DNA from: Planctomycetaceae bacterium UBA6894
Lineage (GTDB): Bacteria > Planctomycetota > Planctomycetia > Gemmatales > Gemmataceae
NCBI GenBank assembly: GCA_002451275.1
Contig: DKBS01000018.1
Coordinates: 3,698 to 34,952, forward strand
Direction of reading: 5' to 3'
DNA length: 31,255 bases
Shown here: piece by piece, positions 16,812 to 24,968 of the stretch
How positions within the stretch are numbered: position 1 is the stretch's first letter
Layout of the letters: the number at the start of each line of letters is the position of its first letter
Made by a program: the position numbers and the translations under genes
Notes under the pieces: model-generated
Seen by the model: only the letters and a program-made list of their open reading frames with translations
Database searches by the model: none
Told to the model about the DNA's origin: nothing

Positions 16812-18206
16812 ATGCTGGACCTGGTGGTGATTGGTGGCGGGCCGGGCGGTTATGTGGCTGCCATTCGCGCGGCGCAATTGGGCCTGAAGGTTGCCTGTGT
16901 CGACAAGCGGGCCACCTTTGGCGGTACCTGCCTGAATGTGGGGTGCATCCCCAGCAAGGCCCTGCTCGATTCGAGCGAGCTCTATCACCTGGCCCAGACC
17001 AAATTCTCCCGCCACGGGATCGGCGTGGGCGATGTGCGGTTGGACCTGGCCGCCATGATGGCCCGCAAAGACAAGGTGGTCCGTGAGCTGACGGCGGGGA
17101 TCGCGTACCTGTTGAAGAAAAACAAAATCGAGGCGATCACCGGTACCGCCCGCGTGGCAAAGCCCGGCGAGGTTGTGGTTACCGATGCAAGCGGGACGGA
17201 AAAAAAACTGGCCTGCAAAAATATCCTGCTGGCCACCGGAAGTGAACCGGTCCAGATTCCGACCCTGCCGTTCGATGGCAAGCATGTTCTCAGCTCGACG
17301 GAAGCGCTTTGCTTGGATCGGGTGCCGGACCACTTGATTGTGGTGGGCGGCGGGTACATCGGCCTGGAACTGGGATCCGTCTGGAAGCGTCTGGGGGCCC
17401 GGGTGACCGTGGTGGAGTTTTTGCCGAAGATTCTCACCATCTGCGATGGCGAGATCGCCGCTCACCTGCACAAGACCCTTGAGAAGTTGGGTGTTGAGTT
17501 CAAGCTTGGAACCAAAGTGACCGGTCGCCGGGTGGAAGGCGACAGGGTGATTCTGGAGGCGGAGAGCCAGGATGGAAAGCTGGAAATCCCCGGCGACAAG
17601 ATTCTGGTCTGTGTCGGCCGCAAGGCGTACACCAGGGGCCTCGGCTTGGAAGCCATCGGCATCCAGCCTGATGCGCGCACCGGTCAGATTGCCGTGGATG
17701 AGAACTACCGCACCACCGTGCCCGGCGTCTACGCCTTGGGAGATCTGACCGCCGGGCCGATGCTGGCCCATAAGGCCGAGGACGAGGGCGTGGTGTTCGC
17801 CGAGCGTCTGGTGGGCCAAAAGTCGCATGTGGACCTGGAGGCGATTCCGAGCGTGGTGTACACTTGGCCAGAAATCGCCAGCGTGGGGCCCACCGAGGAG
17901 CAACTGAAATCGCGGGGTGTGGAGTACAAGGTGGGCAAGTTCCCACTGCGGGCCAACGGCCGGGCCAAGTGCATGGACGAGGATGAGGGCCTGGTGAAGG
18001 TGATCGCCGACCCGAGAACCGATAGGGTTTTGGCGGTCCATATTTTCGGGCCCAGGGCTTCGGACATGATCGCGGAGGCCGTGAATGTGATCGAATTCAA
18101 AGGCTCAAGCGAGGATATCGTGCGTATCTGCCATGCCCACCCGACCCTGTCAGAAGGGTTGCGTGAGGCGGCCATGGCGGTGCATGGCCGGGCGATTCAT
18201 TCCTAA
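16812..18206 (+). CDS. lpdA: dihydrolipoamide dehydrogenase, E3 component
   Basis: A 464-residue flavoprotein disulfide reductase that reoxidises the lipoyl arm with FAD and NAD+. FAD motif GGGPGG (8-13); redox disulfide in GGTCLNVGCIPSK (C40, C45); NAD-binding glycine motif VVGGGYIGLE in the middle; second FAD motif YALGDLT; C-terminal HPTLSE (H443, E448), the proton relay of the partner subunit. GGGGG (16800-16804) fits ATG 16812; the frame also opens at TTG 16806. It completes the sucA-sucB-lpdA set. E3 is often shared with pyruvate dehydrogenase and the glycine cleavage system, which would explain a need for independent expression after the hairpin. Confidence 0.96.
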   Translation: MLDLVVIGGGPGGYVAAIRAAQLGLKVACVDKRATFGGTCLNVGCIPSKALLDSSELYHLAQTKFSRHGIGVGDVRLDLAAMMARKDKVVRELTAGIAYLLKKNKIEAITGTARVAKPGEVVVTDASGTEKKLACKNILLATGSEPVQIPTLPFDGKHVLSSTEALCLDRVPDHLIVVGGGYIGLELGSVWKRLGARVTVVEFLPKILTICDGEIAAHLHKTLEKLGVEFKLGTKVTGRRVEGDRVILEAESQDGKLEIPGDKILVCVGRKAYTRGLGLEAIGIQPDARTGQIAVDENYRTTVPGVYALGDLTAGPMLAHKAEDEGVVFAERLVGQKSHVDLEAIPSVVYTWPEIASVGPTEEQLKSRGVEYKVGKFPLRANGRAKCMDEDEGLVKVIADPRTDRVLAVHIFGPRASDMIAEAVNVIEFKGSSEDIVRICHAHPTLSEGLREAAMAVHGRAIHS

Positions 18207-18335
18207 TTCCAGAAATCTTTCACAGACCGGCAAGGTTTACCCGCCAGGATGATCCCCACCATCGGGGGCAGGAATTTCCCTGACTAATCGCTTGCCTGCG
18301 TTGTTTGGGTGCATTTGCTCCTGAACAATGCAGGT

Positions 18336-19103
18336 ATGCAATTTCCCCGCGCGTTCCTGCGACTTGCCGCCGCTGCCCTGATCGGGACAGGCGTTCAGGT
18401 TGTCGCCACCGCGCAAGAGCCGGTTGCCACCCCCCCTCTCCGTCTAGGGGATTCCCCCGAGCGTGATTTTCAGTTGACCGTGCACGCCCGGAAGGCCCTG
18501 GCGGAAACGCCCGGACTGAGCCAGTTGAATCTAGGCATTCGTGTGCGTAGGGGCGTGGTCTTTGTTTGGGGCCCCGTGCCCAATCAGGAGATGGCCCGTC
18601 AGGTGGTCGCCCGGCTCGACAAGGTGAAGGGCACATCGGGCATCGAGAGTGAGTTGTATGTGGGCTCTGGCGGGGAAGGGGTGCAGGCTTTCTCCGTGCC
18701 TCCCACCCGCGGCCCGGTGGAAACCGTGGCGGCGCCTCCCGGGCTGGTTCCCCAGCCGGCTCCAGCCAGCACCGGCCGGTCGCCTGAGCAAAGGATCACC
18801 TCCAGGGTGTTGCGCATGGGGGGGGATGTGGCTGCCAAGCCGGTTCCGCCCCCCAGCGCCAAGTTGACTGCCAGCCAGGAAAAACCCAAATTCAACCCGG
18901 CAATCCAGCCTGCTCCGGTGGATCCGGAAGTTCGCGTTCGGGAGGTGCTGCGGCTGCAGCCGAAATTCGGTTTGATGCTCTACCGTATGGAAGGCAGTGT
19001 GCTGGTCATCCAGGGAGGTGGGGACTTGGCCCGGCAGATGGAGTTTGCGCAGGCCTGTTCGACGATTCCCGGAATCAGTCGGGTGCGGATCAGTCCACAG
19101 TAG
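18336..19103 (+). CDS. secreted BON-domain protein
   Basis: About 255 residues. A signal peptide (residues 1-27, ending VATAQ) directs export. A BON domain (about 45-105) carries the pattern LNLGIRVRRGVVFVWGPVPN followed by a helix and GTSGIESELYV. A Pro/Ala-rich linker (about 110-195) leads to a C-terminal segment (about 200-255, LMLYRMEGSVLVIQGGG... IPGISRVRIS) that repeats the same strand-glycine-helix-strand plan and is probably a second, degenerate BON domain. BON domains bind phospholipids or envelope components, so an envelope role is likely, but the partner is unknown. The ATG at 18336 is preferred over TTG 18309 because the signal peptide begins there. An intrinsic terminator lies 34 bp after the stop. 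Confidence 0.75.
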   Translation: MQFPRAFLRLAAAALIGTGVQVVATAQEPVATPPLRLGDSPERDFQLTVHARKALAETPGLSQLNLGIRVRRGVVFVWGPVPNQEMARQVVARLDKVKGTSGIESELYVGSGGEGVQAFSVPPTRGPVETVAAPPGLVPQPAPASTGRSPEQRITSRVLRMGGDVAAKPVPPPSAKLTASQEKPKFNPAIQPAPVDPEVRVREVLRLQPKFGLMLYRMEGSVLVIQGGGDLARQMEFAQACSTIPGISRVRISPQ

Positions 19104-19137
19104 GTTGGCCCATCCTCAGCACGCAGGATTCTGGCGG

Positions 19138-19164
19138 AACCCCGGGCGCTTGCCCGGGGTTTTT
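19138..19164 (+). terminator. intrinsic terminator after the BON gene
   Basis: AACCCCGGGC (19138-19147), loop GCTT, GCCCGGGGTT (19152-19161), then TTT, so the T-run totals five. The 10-bp stem is perfect and GC-rich. It clearly separates the BON gene from the metallophosphoesterase gene. Confidence 0.9.
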
Positions 19165-19223
19165 CGCTGAAAACTGCCGTGATTTCCATAAACTAATCGA
19201 CAAGTTTTCCCATTGTCCCAGGA

Positions 19224-20402
19224 ATGTTGTGGGGAATTCTTGTGCCCGTTGTCGGTTGGATAGCACTGGCGGCTGTGATTTGGGTGGGCCACGGGGTGAT
19301 CCTCACCTGGACCCACAATTTCTTCTACGGCCGGGTGCATTCGCGGTGGCTGGCTGATTTTTTCCAGTTACTCCACGGGCTTTTACTGGTTTTGCCGCCT
19401 TTTTTGTGGGCCTGTTTGGGGCCTTCTTTTTACCAGGGCGAGTGGGACACGCCGTGGGGCCGGGTGGCGATCGCCCACGGGATTATTTGCCTGTTCGCTC
19501 TGCCTGTCCTTTTATTGGTGACCTGGCGGCGGTGGGCTCGGGTGAATCCACCGGGGGTCCGGTTGGAAAACCGGGAAAGGCTGGATCCGGACGAATGCCC
19601 ACAGGCCCGTTTGGGTGGAGCTGGCCTGAGAAACTGGCTGGCCCATCTGAAATTCAACGAAACCCTCCACCCCGAGATTGTGGAATACTCCCTGGAATTG
19701 CCAAACCTGCCGCCGGCTTGGGATGGCTTGCGCCTGATGCATCTCTCCGACCTGCATTTTCACGGAACTCCCGAAAGGGAGTGGTACCAATGGGTGCTGG
19801 AGCAGGGGATGCGGCGAGAGCCGGACTTGGTGGTCTGCACAGGCGATTTGGTGGATGGCACCCATTTCCACCAGTGGATTGGTGGAACCCTGGGGCGATT
19901 GAAATGGCGGGAGCATGCACTGGTGGTGCTGGGGAATCATGATTCCTGGTACGGCCCCGACTCTCTCCGGAAAGACCTGAAGCGTCTGGGATTCAAGGAT
20001 TTGGGTAATCGATGGCAGGTGATCCAGGTTCGAGGTGAGCCGATGGTGGTGGGCGGGATTGAATCGCCCTGGTTTGCTGGTGAACCGAACTTGGAAGATG
20101 CCCCGGCTGAGATTTTTCGGTTGCTGCTCTCACACACGCCCGATCACCTTGCCTGGGCGGCAAAGCATCAGGTGGACCTGATGTTCGCTGGACATGTGCA
20201 TGGCGGGCAAGTCTGCCTGCCTGCGTTTGGGCCATTGGTGATGCCCAGCCGGCACGGGCGGTCCTTGGACCGGGGCTGGTTTCAGCAGGGAAAAACCCGG
20301 CTGTATGTGAGCAAGGGTTTGGGGGGCACGCATCCTGTGCGCTGGAACTGCCCACCCGAGGTGATGCTATTGACCCTCCGAACCGGCGGAAAGAAACCAT
20401 GA
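19224..20402 (+). CDS. membrane-anchored calcineurin-like metallophosphoesterase
   Basis: A 392-residue protein. Three hydrophobic segments (about 5-28, 45-66, 83-102) at the N-terminus anchor it in the inner membrane. The metallophosphatase core follows with D176-L-H178, GD (D208), GNHD (N238, H239), a later SHTPD, and GHVHGG, the five canonical metal-ligand motifs of the YaeI/YkuE type. That subgroup includes proteins acting on phosphorylated lipid or UDP-sugar substrates, but the substrate here is unknown. The start is ATG 19224; its AGGA is too close for a good ribosome site, so GTG 19242 (preceded by GGGGA) is an alternative. The following cupin gene overlaps the stop as ATGA. Confidence 0.82.
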   Translation: MLWGILVPVVGWIALAAVIWVGHGVILTWTHNFFYGRVHSRWLADFFQLLHGLLLVLPPFLWACLGPSFYQGEWDTPWGRVAIAHGIICLFALPVLLLVTWRRWARVNPPGVRLENRERLDPDECPQARLGGAGLRNWLAHLKFNETLHPEIVEYSLELPNLPPAWDGLRLMHLSDLHFHGTPEREWYQWVLEQGMRREPDLVVCTGDLVDGTHFHQWIGGTLGRLKWREHALVVLGNHDSWYGPDSLRKDLKRLGFKDLGNRWQVIQVRGEPMVVGGIESPWFAGEPNLEDAPAEIFRLLLSHTPDHLAWAAKHQVDLMFAGHVHGGQVCLPAFGPLVMPSRHGRSLDRGWFQQGKTRLYVSKGLGGTHPVRWNCPPEVMLLTLRTGGKKP

Positions 20403-20890
20403 CCGCCGCGGAGGTGATCCAGTTTCTTCGGTTGGAACCGCTTCCGGGTGAGGGGGGCTGGTACCGGGAAACCTGGAGGTCGGCAAATACCTGCCCACAT
20501 CCGGCCCATGGCTCTATCCGACCTTTGGGAACCACCATCCTGTACCTGCTGGCCAAGGGGGAATGTTCCCGTTTGCATCGCCTGCCCGGTGTGGAGGTCT
20601 ACTTTCACCAGGGAGGAGCTTCCCTGGAAATGCTCCTGCTGGAGGAGCCCGACCAACCAGAGGGCAGGAGGGTGATCCTAGGGCCGATCGGCTTTCCAAA
20701 TGCCCTGCAGCAGGTCGTGGTGCCTGCAGGGACTGTCCAGGGTAGCCGGGTCCTAGGTGACGGTGACTGGTCTTTGGTGGGAACTGCCATGGCACCCGGT
20801 TTTGATTTCGCAGACTGGGCCCAGCCAGATTTGACCGCATTGGTGAAACGGTACTCAGGTTGGGCTGACCTGATTAGGGCTTTGGGTTAA
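20399..20890 (+). CDS. cupin-fold protein, DUF985 family
   Basis: A 163-residue protein matching the DUF985/Cupin_5 family: LxPLPGEGGWYRETWRS at the start, then TTILYLLAKGECSRLHRLPGVEVYFHQGGASLEMLLL, VVVPAGTVQGSRVL and the C-terminal APGFDFADW. The family has a single cupin barrel and no settled enzymatic role, although sugar-epimerase or regulatory functions have been suggested. Its ATG overlaps the phosphoesterase stop (ATGA, 20399-20402), so the two are translated together; a shared pathway is inferred, not shown. Confidence 0.85.
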   Translation: MTAAEVIQFLRLEPLPGEGGWYRETWRSANTCPHPAHGSIRPLGTTILYLLAKGECSRLHRLPGVEVYFHQGGASLEMLLLEEPDQPEGRRVILGPIGFPNALQQVVVPAGTVQGSRVLGDGDWSLVGTAMAPGFDFADWAQPDLTALVKRYSGWADLIRALG

Positions 20891-20932
20891 GGATCGGTTG
20901 CCCACCTGAAAAGCCCATGGGGTGTCAGGCCA

Positions 20933-20960
20933 TTGAGGGGCCGGATGGTTGCTGTAGAAT
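20933..20960 (+). promoter_or_regulatory. candidate promoter of clpS
   Basis: TTGAGG (20933-20938) and TAGAAT (20955-20960) are separated by 16 bp, 68 bp before the clpS ATG. The -10 hexamer is the same as the one before sucA. Boxes only. Confidence 0.5.
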
Positions 20961-21028
20961 CATCTCATTGGTTCCGATCCACGGTGCGTTGAACCCAACC
21001 CTTGAAATGGCAAAGACTAGCGAAAACA

Positions 21029-21352
21029 ATGCCCGAAAATACAAACGAGCCTGACTCAGGCGTTTCGGTCCTTCCCGAGCAGATCATCCGGGTGGACCGA
21101 TTGCCGCCCTACAATCTGGTTTTGCACAACGATCCCCACCACAGCTTTGCCTTTGTGGTTGCCGTACTTTGCAAGGTTTTCAACTACCCGGTGGAAAAGG
21201 CGCACCAACTGACCATGGAGGCCCACGAAAAAGAGCGTGCGATCGTCTGGTCGGGGGGCAAGGAATTGGGCGAACTGAAAATGGAGCAGATCAGCACATT
21301 CCATGAGGGCAAGCTGGGGCCACTGGACTGTCATCTGGAACCGGGTGTGTGA
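21029..21352 (+). CDS. clpS: ClpS-like N-degron adaptor with altered pocket
   Basis: A 107-residue ClpS-fold protein. Adaptors of this family bind destabilising N-terminal residues and deliver them to ClpAP or ClpCP. A flexible N-terminal tail (1-25) precedes the core YNLVLHNDPHHSFAFVVAVL with helix repeats to about 102. Residue numbers happen to coincide with the E. coli protein: N34, D35 and H66 are kept, but D36 is P36 and the hydrophobic gate M40 is F40. The VHxxG patch is replaced by AHEKE, followed by RAIVWSGGKELGELKMEQ. The fold is clear, the specificity probably changed. ATG 21029 is preferred; the frame is open from TTG 21002. No clpA or clpC is adjacent. It shares an operon with the following isomerase-like gene. 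Confidence 0.85.
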   Translation: MPENTNEPDSGVSVLPEQIIRVDRLPPYNLVLHNDPHHSFAFVVAVLCKVFNYPVEKAHQLTMEAHEKERAIVWSGGKELGELKMEQISTFHEGKLGPLDCHLEPGV

Positions 21353-21381
21353 TCAAAACGGAATTTTCCAAGGAGCGATCG

Positions 21382-22206
21382 ATGTATCTGGGCGTGTGCA
21401 GTTGGTCTTTGCAGGTCGGGTCCATTGATGAACTGAAAAGCCTGATGGGGCATTTGGGGATTCGCGCGGTTCAGATCGCTTGCGGGGACCCGCACCATGC
21501 CTCCTGGAAAGAAGGCGATGACATGCCCAAGGCCGCCTTGGCGGCCGGATTGGAAATGACCGGCGCCATGTTGGGTTTTCCGGGCGAGGATTACACCACC
21601 CCGGCAACGATCGAGCAGACGGGCGGGTTTGGCAATCCCTCCACCCGGGCGGAACGCATGGAGCGGCTTCAGTGGGCTCTGGACCGCACTCGGCAACTGG
21701 GGCTGCGGGATCTGATGATGCACGCCGGCTTTTTGCCTGAGCCGGGTAGCCCTGAACGCAAACCGATGCTGGATACTCTGGCTCGGGCCGCCGGTTTGGC
21801 GGCTGAAAAAGGTGTGACTTTGGCCCTTGAAACCGGTCAGGAGAGCGCGAAACTGCTGCGCCGCACGCTGGATGATCTGGCGTGTCCCAACCTGAAGGTG
21901 AATTTCGACCCGGCCAACATGCTGCTGTACAACATGGGGGACCCCATTGAGGCTGTGGAAATTCTGGGGCCGGACATTCGCAGTGTCCACCTCAAAGATG
22001 CCTTCCCGCCCAAGGTTGCCGGGGAATGGGGACAGGAGGTTCCACTGGGTGAAGGGCGGGCCAACATTCCGCTGTTCATCAACACCTTGCGCAAGGTGGG
22101 ATTTGATGGCCCCCTGTGCATTGAGCGCGAGGTGGGGAACCAATCCGAAAGGGTTCGCGACATTGCCAAGGGGTACCGATTGGCGAAGGCCTGCCTGGAG
22201 AGCTGA
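21382..22206 (+). CDS. sugar phosphate isomerase/epimerase-like (AP endonuclease 2 barrel)
   Basis: About 274 residues with the TIM-barrel pattern of xylose isomerase-like proteins. The N-terminus YLGVCSWSLQVGS and metal ligands in LALETGQ, VNFDPANML, VHLKDAF and CIERE are in the usual order for the Glu-Asp-His-Glu site. The real substrate is unknown; sugar isomerisation, epimerisation and related reactions occur in the family. AGGAG (21371-21375) precedes ATG 21382 by 6 nt, which is better than GTG 21349 that overlaps the clpS stop. The small gap after clpS and the gene order suggest one transcript, but no functional link is evident. The ABC ATPase follows after 5 bp. Confidence 0.8.
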   Translation: MYLGVCSWSLQVGSIDELKSLMGHLGIRAVQIACGDPHHASWKEGDDMPKAALAAGLEMTGAMLGFPGEDYTTPATIEQTGGFGNPSTRAERMERLQWALDRTRQLGLRDLMMHAGFLPEPGSPERKPMLDTLARAAGLAAEKGVTLALETGQESAKLLRRTLDDLACPNLKVNFDPANMLLYNMGDPIEAVEILGPDIRSVHLKDAFPPKVAGEWGQEVPLGEGRANIPLFINTLRKVGFDGPLCIEREVGNQSERVRDIAKGYRLAKACLES

Positions 22207-22211
22207 ATTCC

Positions 22212-23222
22212 GTGTCGCAAGGAAGCCAAAAAGGGGGCGCCGGACCGGCGATCGAAGTCAGCCACCTGTGCCGAACCTACAAGGTGGCCCAGAAAAAGGC
22301 CGGCTTGCTTGCCAGCTTGCGGGGCCTGTGGAAAGGGGAAACGCGCACCGTGGAAGCGGTGCGCGATGTCTCCTTCCGGATTGATCCCGGGGAGATGGTC
22401 GCATTTCTGGGCCCGAACGGCGCGGGGAAAACCACCACGCTGAAAATGCTCGCCGGCCTGGTTTATCCCACCAGCGGCACCGCGCGGGTCCTGGGGTATT
22501 TGCCATGGGAGAGGGAAGACTCCTTCCGAAGGCAATTCTCACTGGTCATGGGACAAAAGAACCAGCTTTGGTGGGACTTGCCGGCGGCCGACAGCTTCGA
22601 GTTGCATCGCGAGATTTATTCCCTGGAGCGGGCCCGGTTCGACAGCACCCTGGGGGAATTGGTCGAGTTGTTCGGGGTGGACAAGCTGACCCGCCAGCCG
22701 GTGCGCGAGTTGTCGCTGGGTGAGCGGATGAAGATGGAGCTGATCGCATCGCTGCTGCATGAACCCAAGGTGCTGCTGCTGGACGAGCCGACCATCGGTC
22801 TGGATGTGGTGGCCCAAGGCACCATCCAGCGCTGCCTGCGCGAATACAATCTTCGCAAGCGCGCGACCATCATCCTGACCAGTCACTACATGCGCGATGT
22901 GGAGGCTCTCTGTTCCAGGGTGCTGATGATCGTGCATGGCGCCCTGCAATACGACGGCCAACTCAGCGGCCTTTTGGACCGGTTCGGGCGCTCCAAATTG
23001 GTGCGACTGCATTTTGAGGAAACGGTCCCCCATGGGCTCGAACGGTTTGGCGAGTGCAAGGTGAACGGGCCGGTCGCCGAGCTGAAACTGGAGAAAAGTC
23101 AGATTGCACAGGTCCTTTCCTCGGTGGTTGATTTGCCCGGCCTGGTGGATTTGAGCGTGCAGGACCCGCCGCTGGAGGATGTGGTGGCGATGGCTTTCGG
23201 TTCAGGGGCGGGCAAGCCATGA
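22212..23222 (+). CDS. ABC transporter ATP-binding protein (ABC-2 exporter)
   Basis: A 336-residue ATPase with Walker A GPNGAGKT (67-74), Q-loop Q115, signature LSLGE (167-171), Walker B VLLLDEP (187-193) and H-loop H225. The N-terminal insertion between strands (KVAQKKAGLLASLRGLWKG) and the C-terminal extension (about 240-336) match the ATPases paired with DUF990 permeases, which export drugs, lipids or polysaccharide-like cargo. GTG start. The downstream permease overlaps the stop as ATGA (23219-23222), and the second permease follows, so the three form one exporter. The cargo cannot be deduced. Confidence 0.92.
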   Translation: MSQGSQKGGAGPAIEVSHLCRTYKVAQKKAGLLASLRGLWKGETRTVEAVRDVSFRIDPGEMVAFLGPNGAGKTTTLKMLAGLVYPTSGTARVLGYLPWEREDSFRRQFSLVMGQKNQLWWDLPAADSFELHREIYSLERARFDSTLGELVELFGVDKLTRQPVRELSLGERMKMELIASLLHEPKVLLLDEPTIGLDVVAQGTIQRCLREYNLRKRATIILTSHYMRDVEALCSRVLMIVHGALQYDGQLSGLLDRFGRSKLVRLHFEETVPHGLERFGECKVNGPVAELKLEKSQIAQVLSSVVDLPGLVDLSVQDPPLEDVVAMAFGSGAGKP

Positions 23223-24073
23223 GCTCGGTTGAGCCGCCACTGATTGCCTCACCAGGATTCATGGGTTCGCTCCGCAAGTACCTGCGCATTTTTCGAGTGT
23301 CGCTGGTGGAACGGCTTGCCTATCGGGCCGACTTTTTGCTCGGCACCGTGCTGCGCTTTTTGCCTTTGGTGACCAGTGTCCTGTTGTGGTCCGCCGTGTA
23401 CCGTGGCAGCGGCAACGACACGATCGAGGGATATACCTGCCGGCAGGTGATCGCCTACCTTCTGCTGGTGCACGTGAGCCGGATGTTCTCCTCGATGCCG
23501 GGGCTTGCTTCGGGCATTGCCCGCGATATCCGCGAGGGGACCGTGAAGCGGTATCTGGTGCAGCCGCTCGACCTGCAAGCCCATCTGCTGGCCTATCGGG
23601 CGGCGCACAAGTTCGCCTACATCGTGACCTCGGCGTTGCCCTACGGTCTCCTGTTCTGGTTGATGGGCGGTTATTTTGACTGGCCACGGGAGCCCTGGAT
23701 TTGGGCAGCTTGGCTCGCAAGCCTGATCCTGGGTTTTTTCCTGGGATTCCTCATGGAGTTCGTCCTGGGACTGCTGGGTTTCTGGTTTCTGGAAATCAGC
23801 TCCTTTTTGTACTTGGTGAACACGGTCAGCTTTTTTCTTTCCGGCCACCTGATGCCCCTGGATTTGTTCGGGGGCAGGATGGCCATGGTGCTGAAGGAAC
23901 TGCCTTTCCAGTACCTGGCTTACTTCCCCGCCACTGTGATTCTGGGGCGCGAGACCCCGGGCGCGGTGATGAACGGTTTGCTGGTGGAGATTGCCTGGTG
24001 CCTGGTGTTCCTGGTGGTCGGCCGTGTGGCGCTGCGATTGGGACTGAGGCGGTTCAGCGCCTTTGGCGGCTAA
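23219..24073 (+). CDS. ABC-2 type permease (DUF990), first subunit
   Basis: A 284-residue integral membrane protein with about six hydrophobic segments (roughly 36-55, 75-95, 125-150, 160-185, 185-210, 245-275). The N-terminal helical region RKYLRIFRVSLVERLAYRADFLLG and the IREGTVKRYLVQPLDL block are typical of the DUF990 ABC-2 permeases. Translation is coupled to the ATPase by ATGA. It pairs with the next gene to build the membrane channel. Confidence 0.85.
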   Translation: MSSVEPPLIASPGFMGSLRKYLRIFRVSLVERLAYRADFLLGTVLRFLPLVTSVLLWSAVYRGSGNDTIEGYTCRQVIAYLLLVHVSRMFSSMPGLASGIARDIREGTVKRYLVQPLDLQAHLLAYRAAHKFAYIVTSALPYGLLFWLMGGYFDWPREPWIWAAWLASLILGFFLGFLMEFVLGLLGFWFLEISSFLYLVNTVSFFLSGHLMPLDLFGGRMAMVLKELPFQYLAYFPATVILGRETPGAVMNGLLVEIAWCLVFLVVGRVALRLGLRRFSAFGG

Positions 24074-24094
24074 GTTCTGAGGGAGGATTCCGGG

Positions 24095-24934
24095 GTGACC
24101 GGCGGGGGCAAAGATATTGGGGGGCGACGTGGCTTGGGCAGCTATTTCAGGCTGCTGGGGGCTTTTGGCCGATTTAGTCTCAACCGGGAGCTGGCTTTTC
24201 GCGGAAACTTTCTGATGAAGGTTCTCCTCGAGGTGGTGTGGCTTGGCATTTTGCTTTTGTTCTTTCACACCATTTTTCGCAATACCTCTCGCATTGAGGG
24301 GTGGAACGAATACCAATATCTGTTTTTCCTCGGCTGCTACTACGCGCTGGAGGGCCTGATCGAGACGCTGTTTTTGGAGAATTGCGTGGAGTTTGGCGAG
24401 TTAGTGCGAACGGGCAACCTGGATTTCTTCCTGCTGAAGCCGATCGATGAACAGTTTCTTGTCAGCTTCCGGCATATCGACTGGTCCACCGCACCCAAGG
24501 TGGTGATTGGCGGGGCGCTGATGGGTGTGGGTCTGTGGGAATTGGGGGAGCCTGTGACCGCGGGCCGGATTGCCGGCTTTGTCGTGGCCCTGCTCTCCGG
24601 CATGGCGCTGGCCTACTCTTTTTTGCTTATTCTGGCCTCAACGGCGATCTGGATGGTGCGTAACCAGAGTCTGATGGAATTGTGGTGGCTGTTCTCGTCC
24701 CTGATGCGTTATCCACGCGACATCTACGAGGAACCATGGGCTGTCATGATCCAAAAGGTTTTCACCTTTTTACTACCCGCACTGCTGGTGGTGAGCGTGC
24801 CCGCCGAGGCGATGGTGCGCGTTTTGGATTCCGCTATCCTGGCGTGGACCGTCTTTGCCGGCTTGATGATGCTGGGAGTCAGTCGCTGGGTATTCCGCAG
24901 GGCAATCCGGTCCTATCGAAGCGCGAGCAGTTGA
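24095..24934 (+). CDS. ABC-2 type permease (DUF990), second subunit
   Basis: A 279-residue protein with the same plan as its neighbour: an N-terminal amphipathic region (RFSLNRELAFRGNFLMK), then six hydrophobic segments, with VRTGNLDFFLLKPIDEQF matching the conserved cytoplasmic block of the family. AGGGAGG (24080-24086) at 8 nt before GTG 24095 gives a strong ribosome site. It is the last gene of the exporter set and ends 34 bp before the convergent FHA gene. Confidence 0.85.
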   Translation: MTGGGKDIGGRRGLGSYFRLLGAFGRFSLNRELAFRGNFLMKVLLEVVWLGILLLFFHTIFRNTSRIEGWNEYQYLFFLGCYYALEGLIETLFLENCVEFGELVRTGNLDFFLLKPIDEQFLVSFRHIDWSTAPKVVIGGALMGVGLWELGEPVTAGRIAGFVVALLSGMALAYSFLLILASTAIWMVRNQSLMELWWLFSSLMRYPRDIYEEPWAVMIQKVFTFLLPALLVVSVPAEAMVRVLDSAILAWTVFAGLMMLGVSRWVFRRAIRSYRSASS

Positions 24935-24968
24935 TCTGCAGGAGGGGATGGGTGTTGGGCTGGTTGGG

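Noticed and set aside
18249..18270. CCCC-ACCATC-GGGG near the end of lpdA as a terminator
   Set aside because: The stem is only four to five pairs and no T-run follows.
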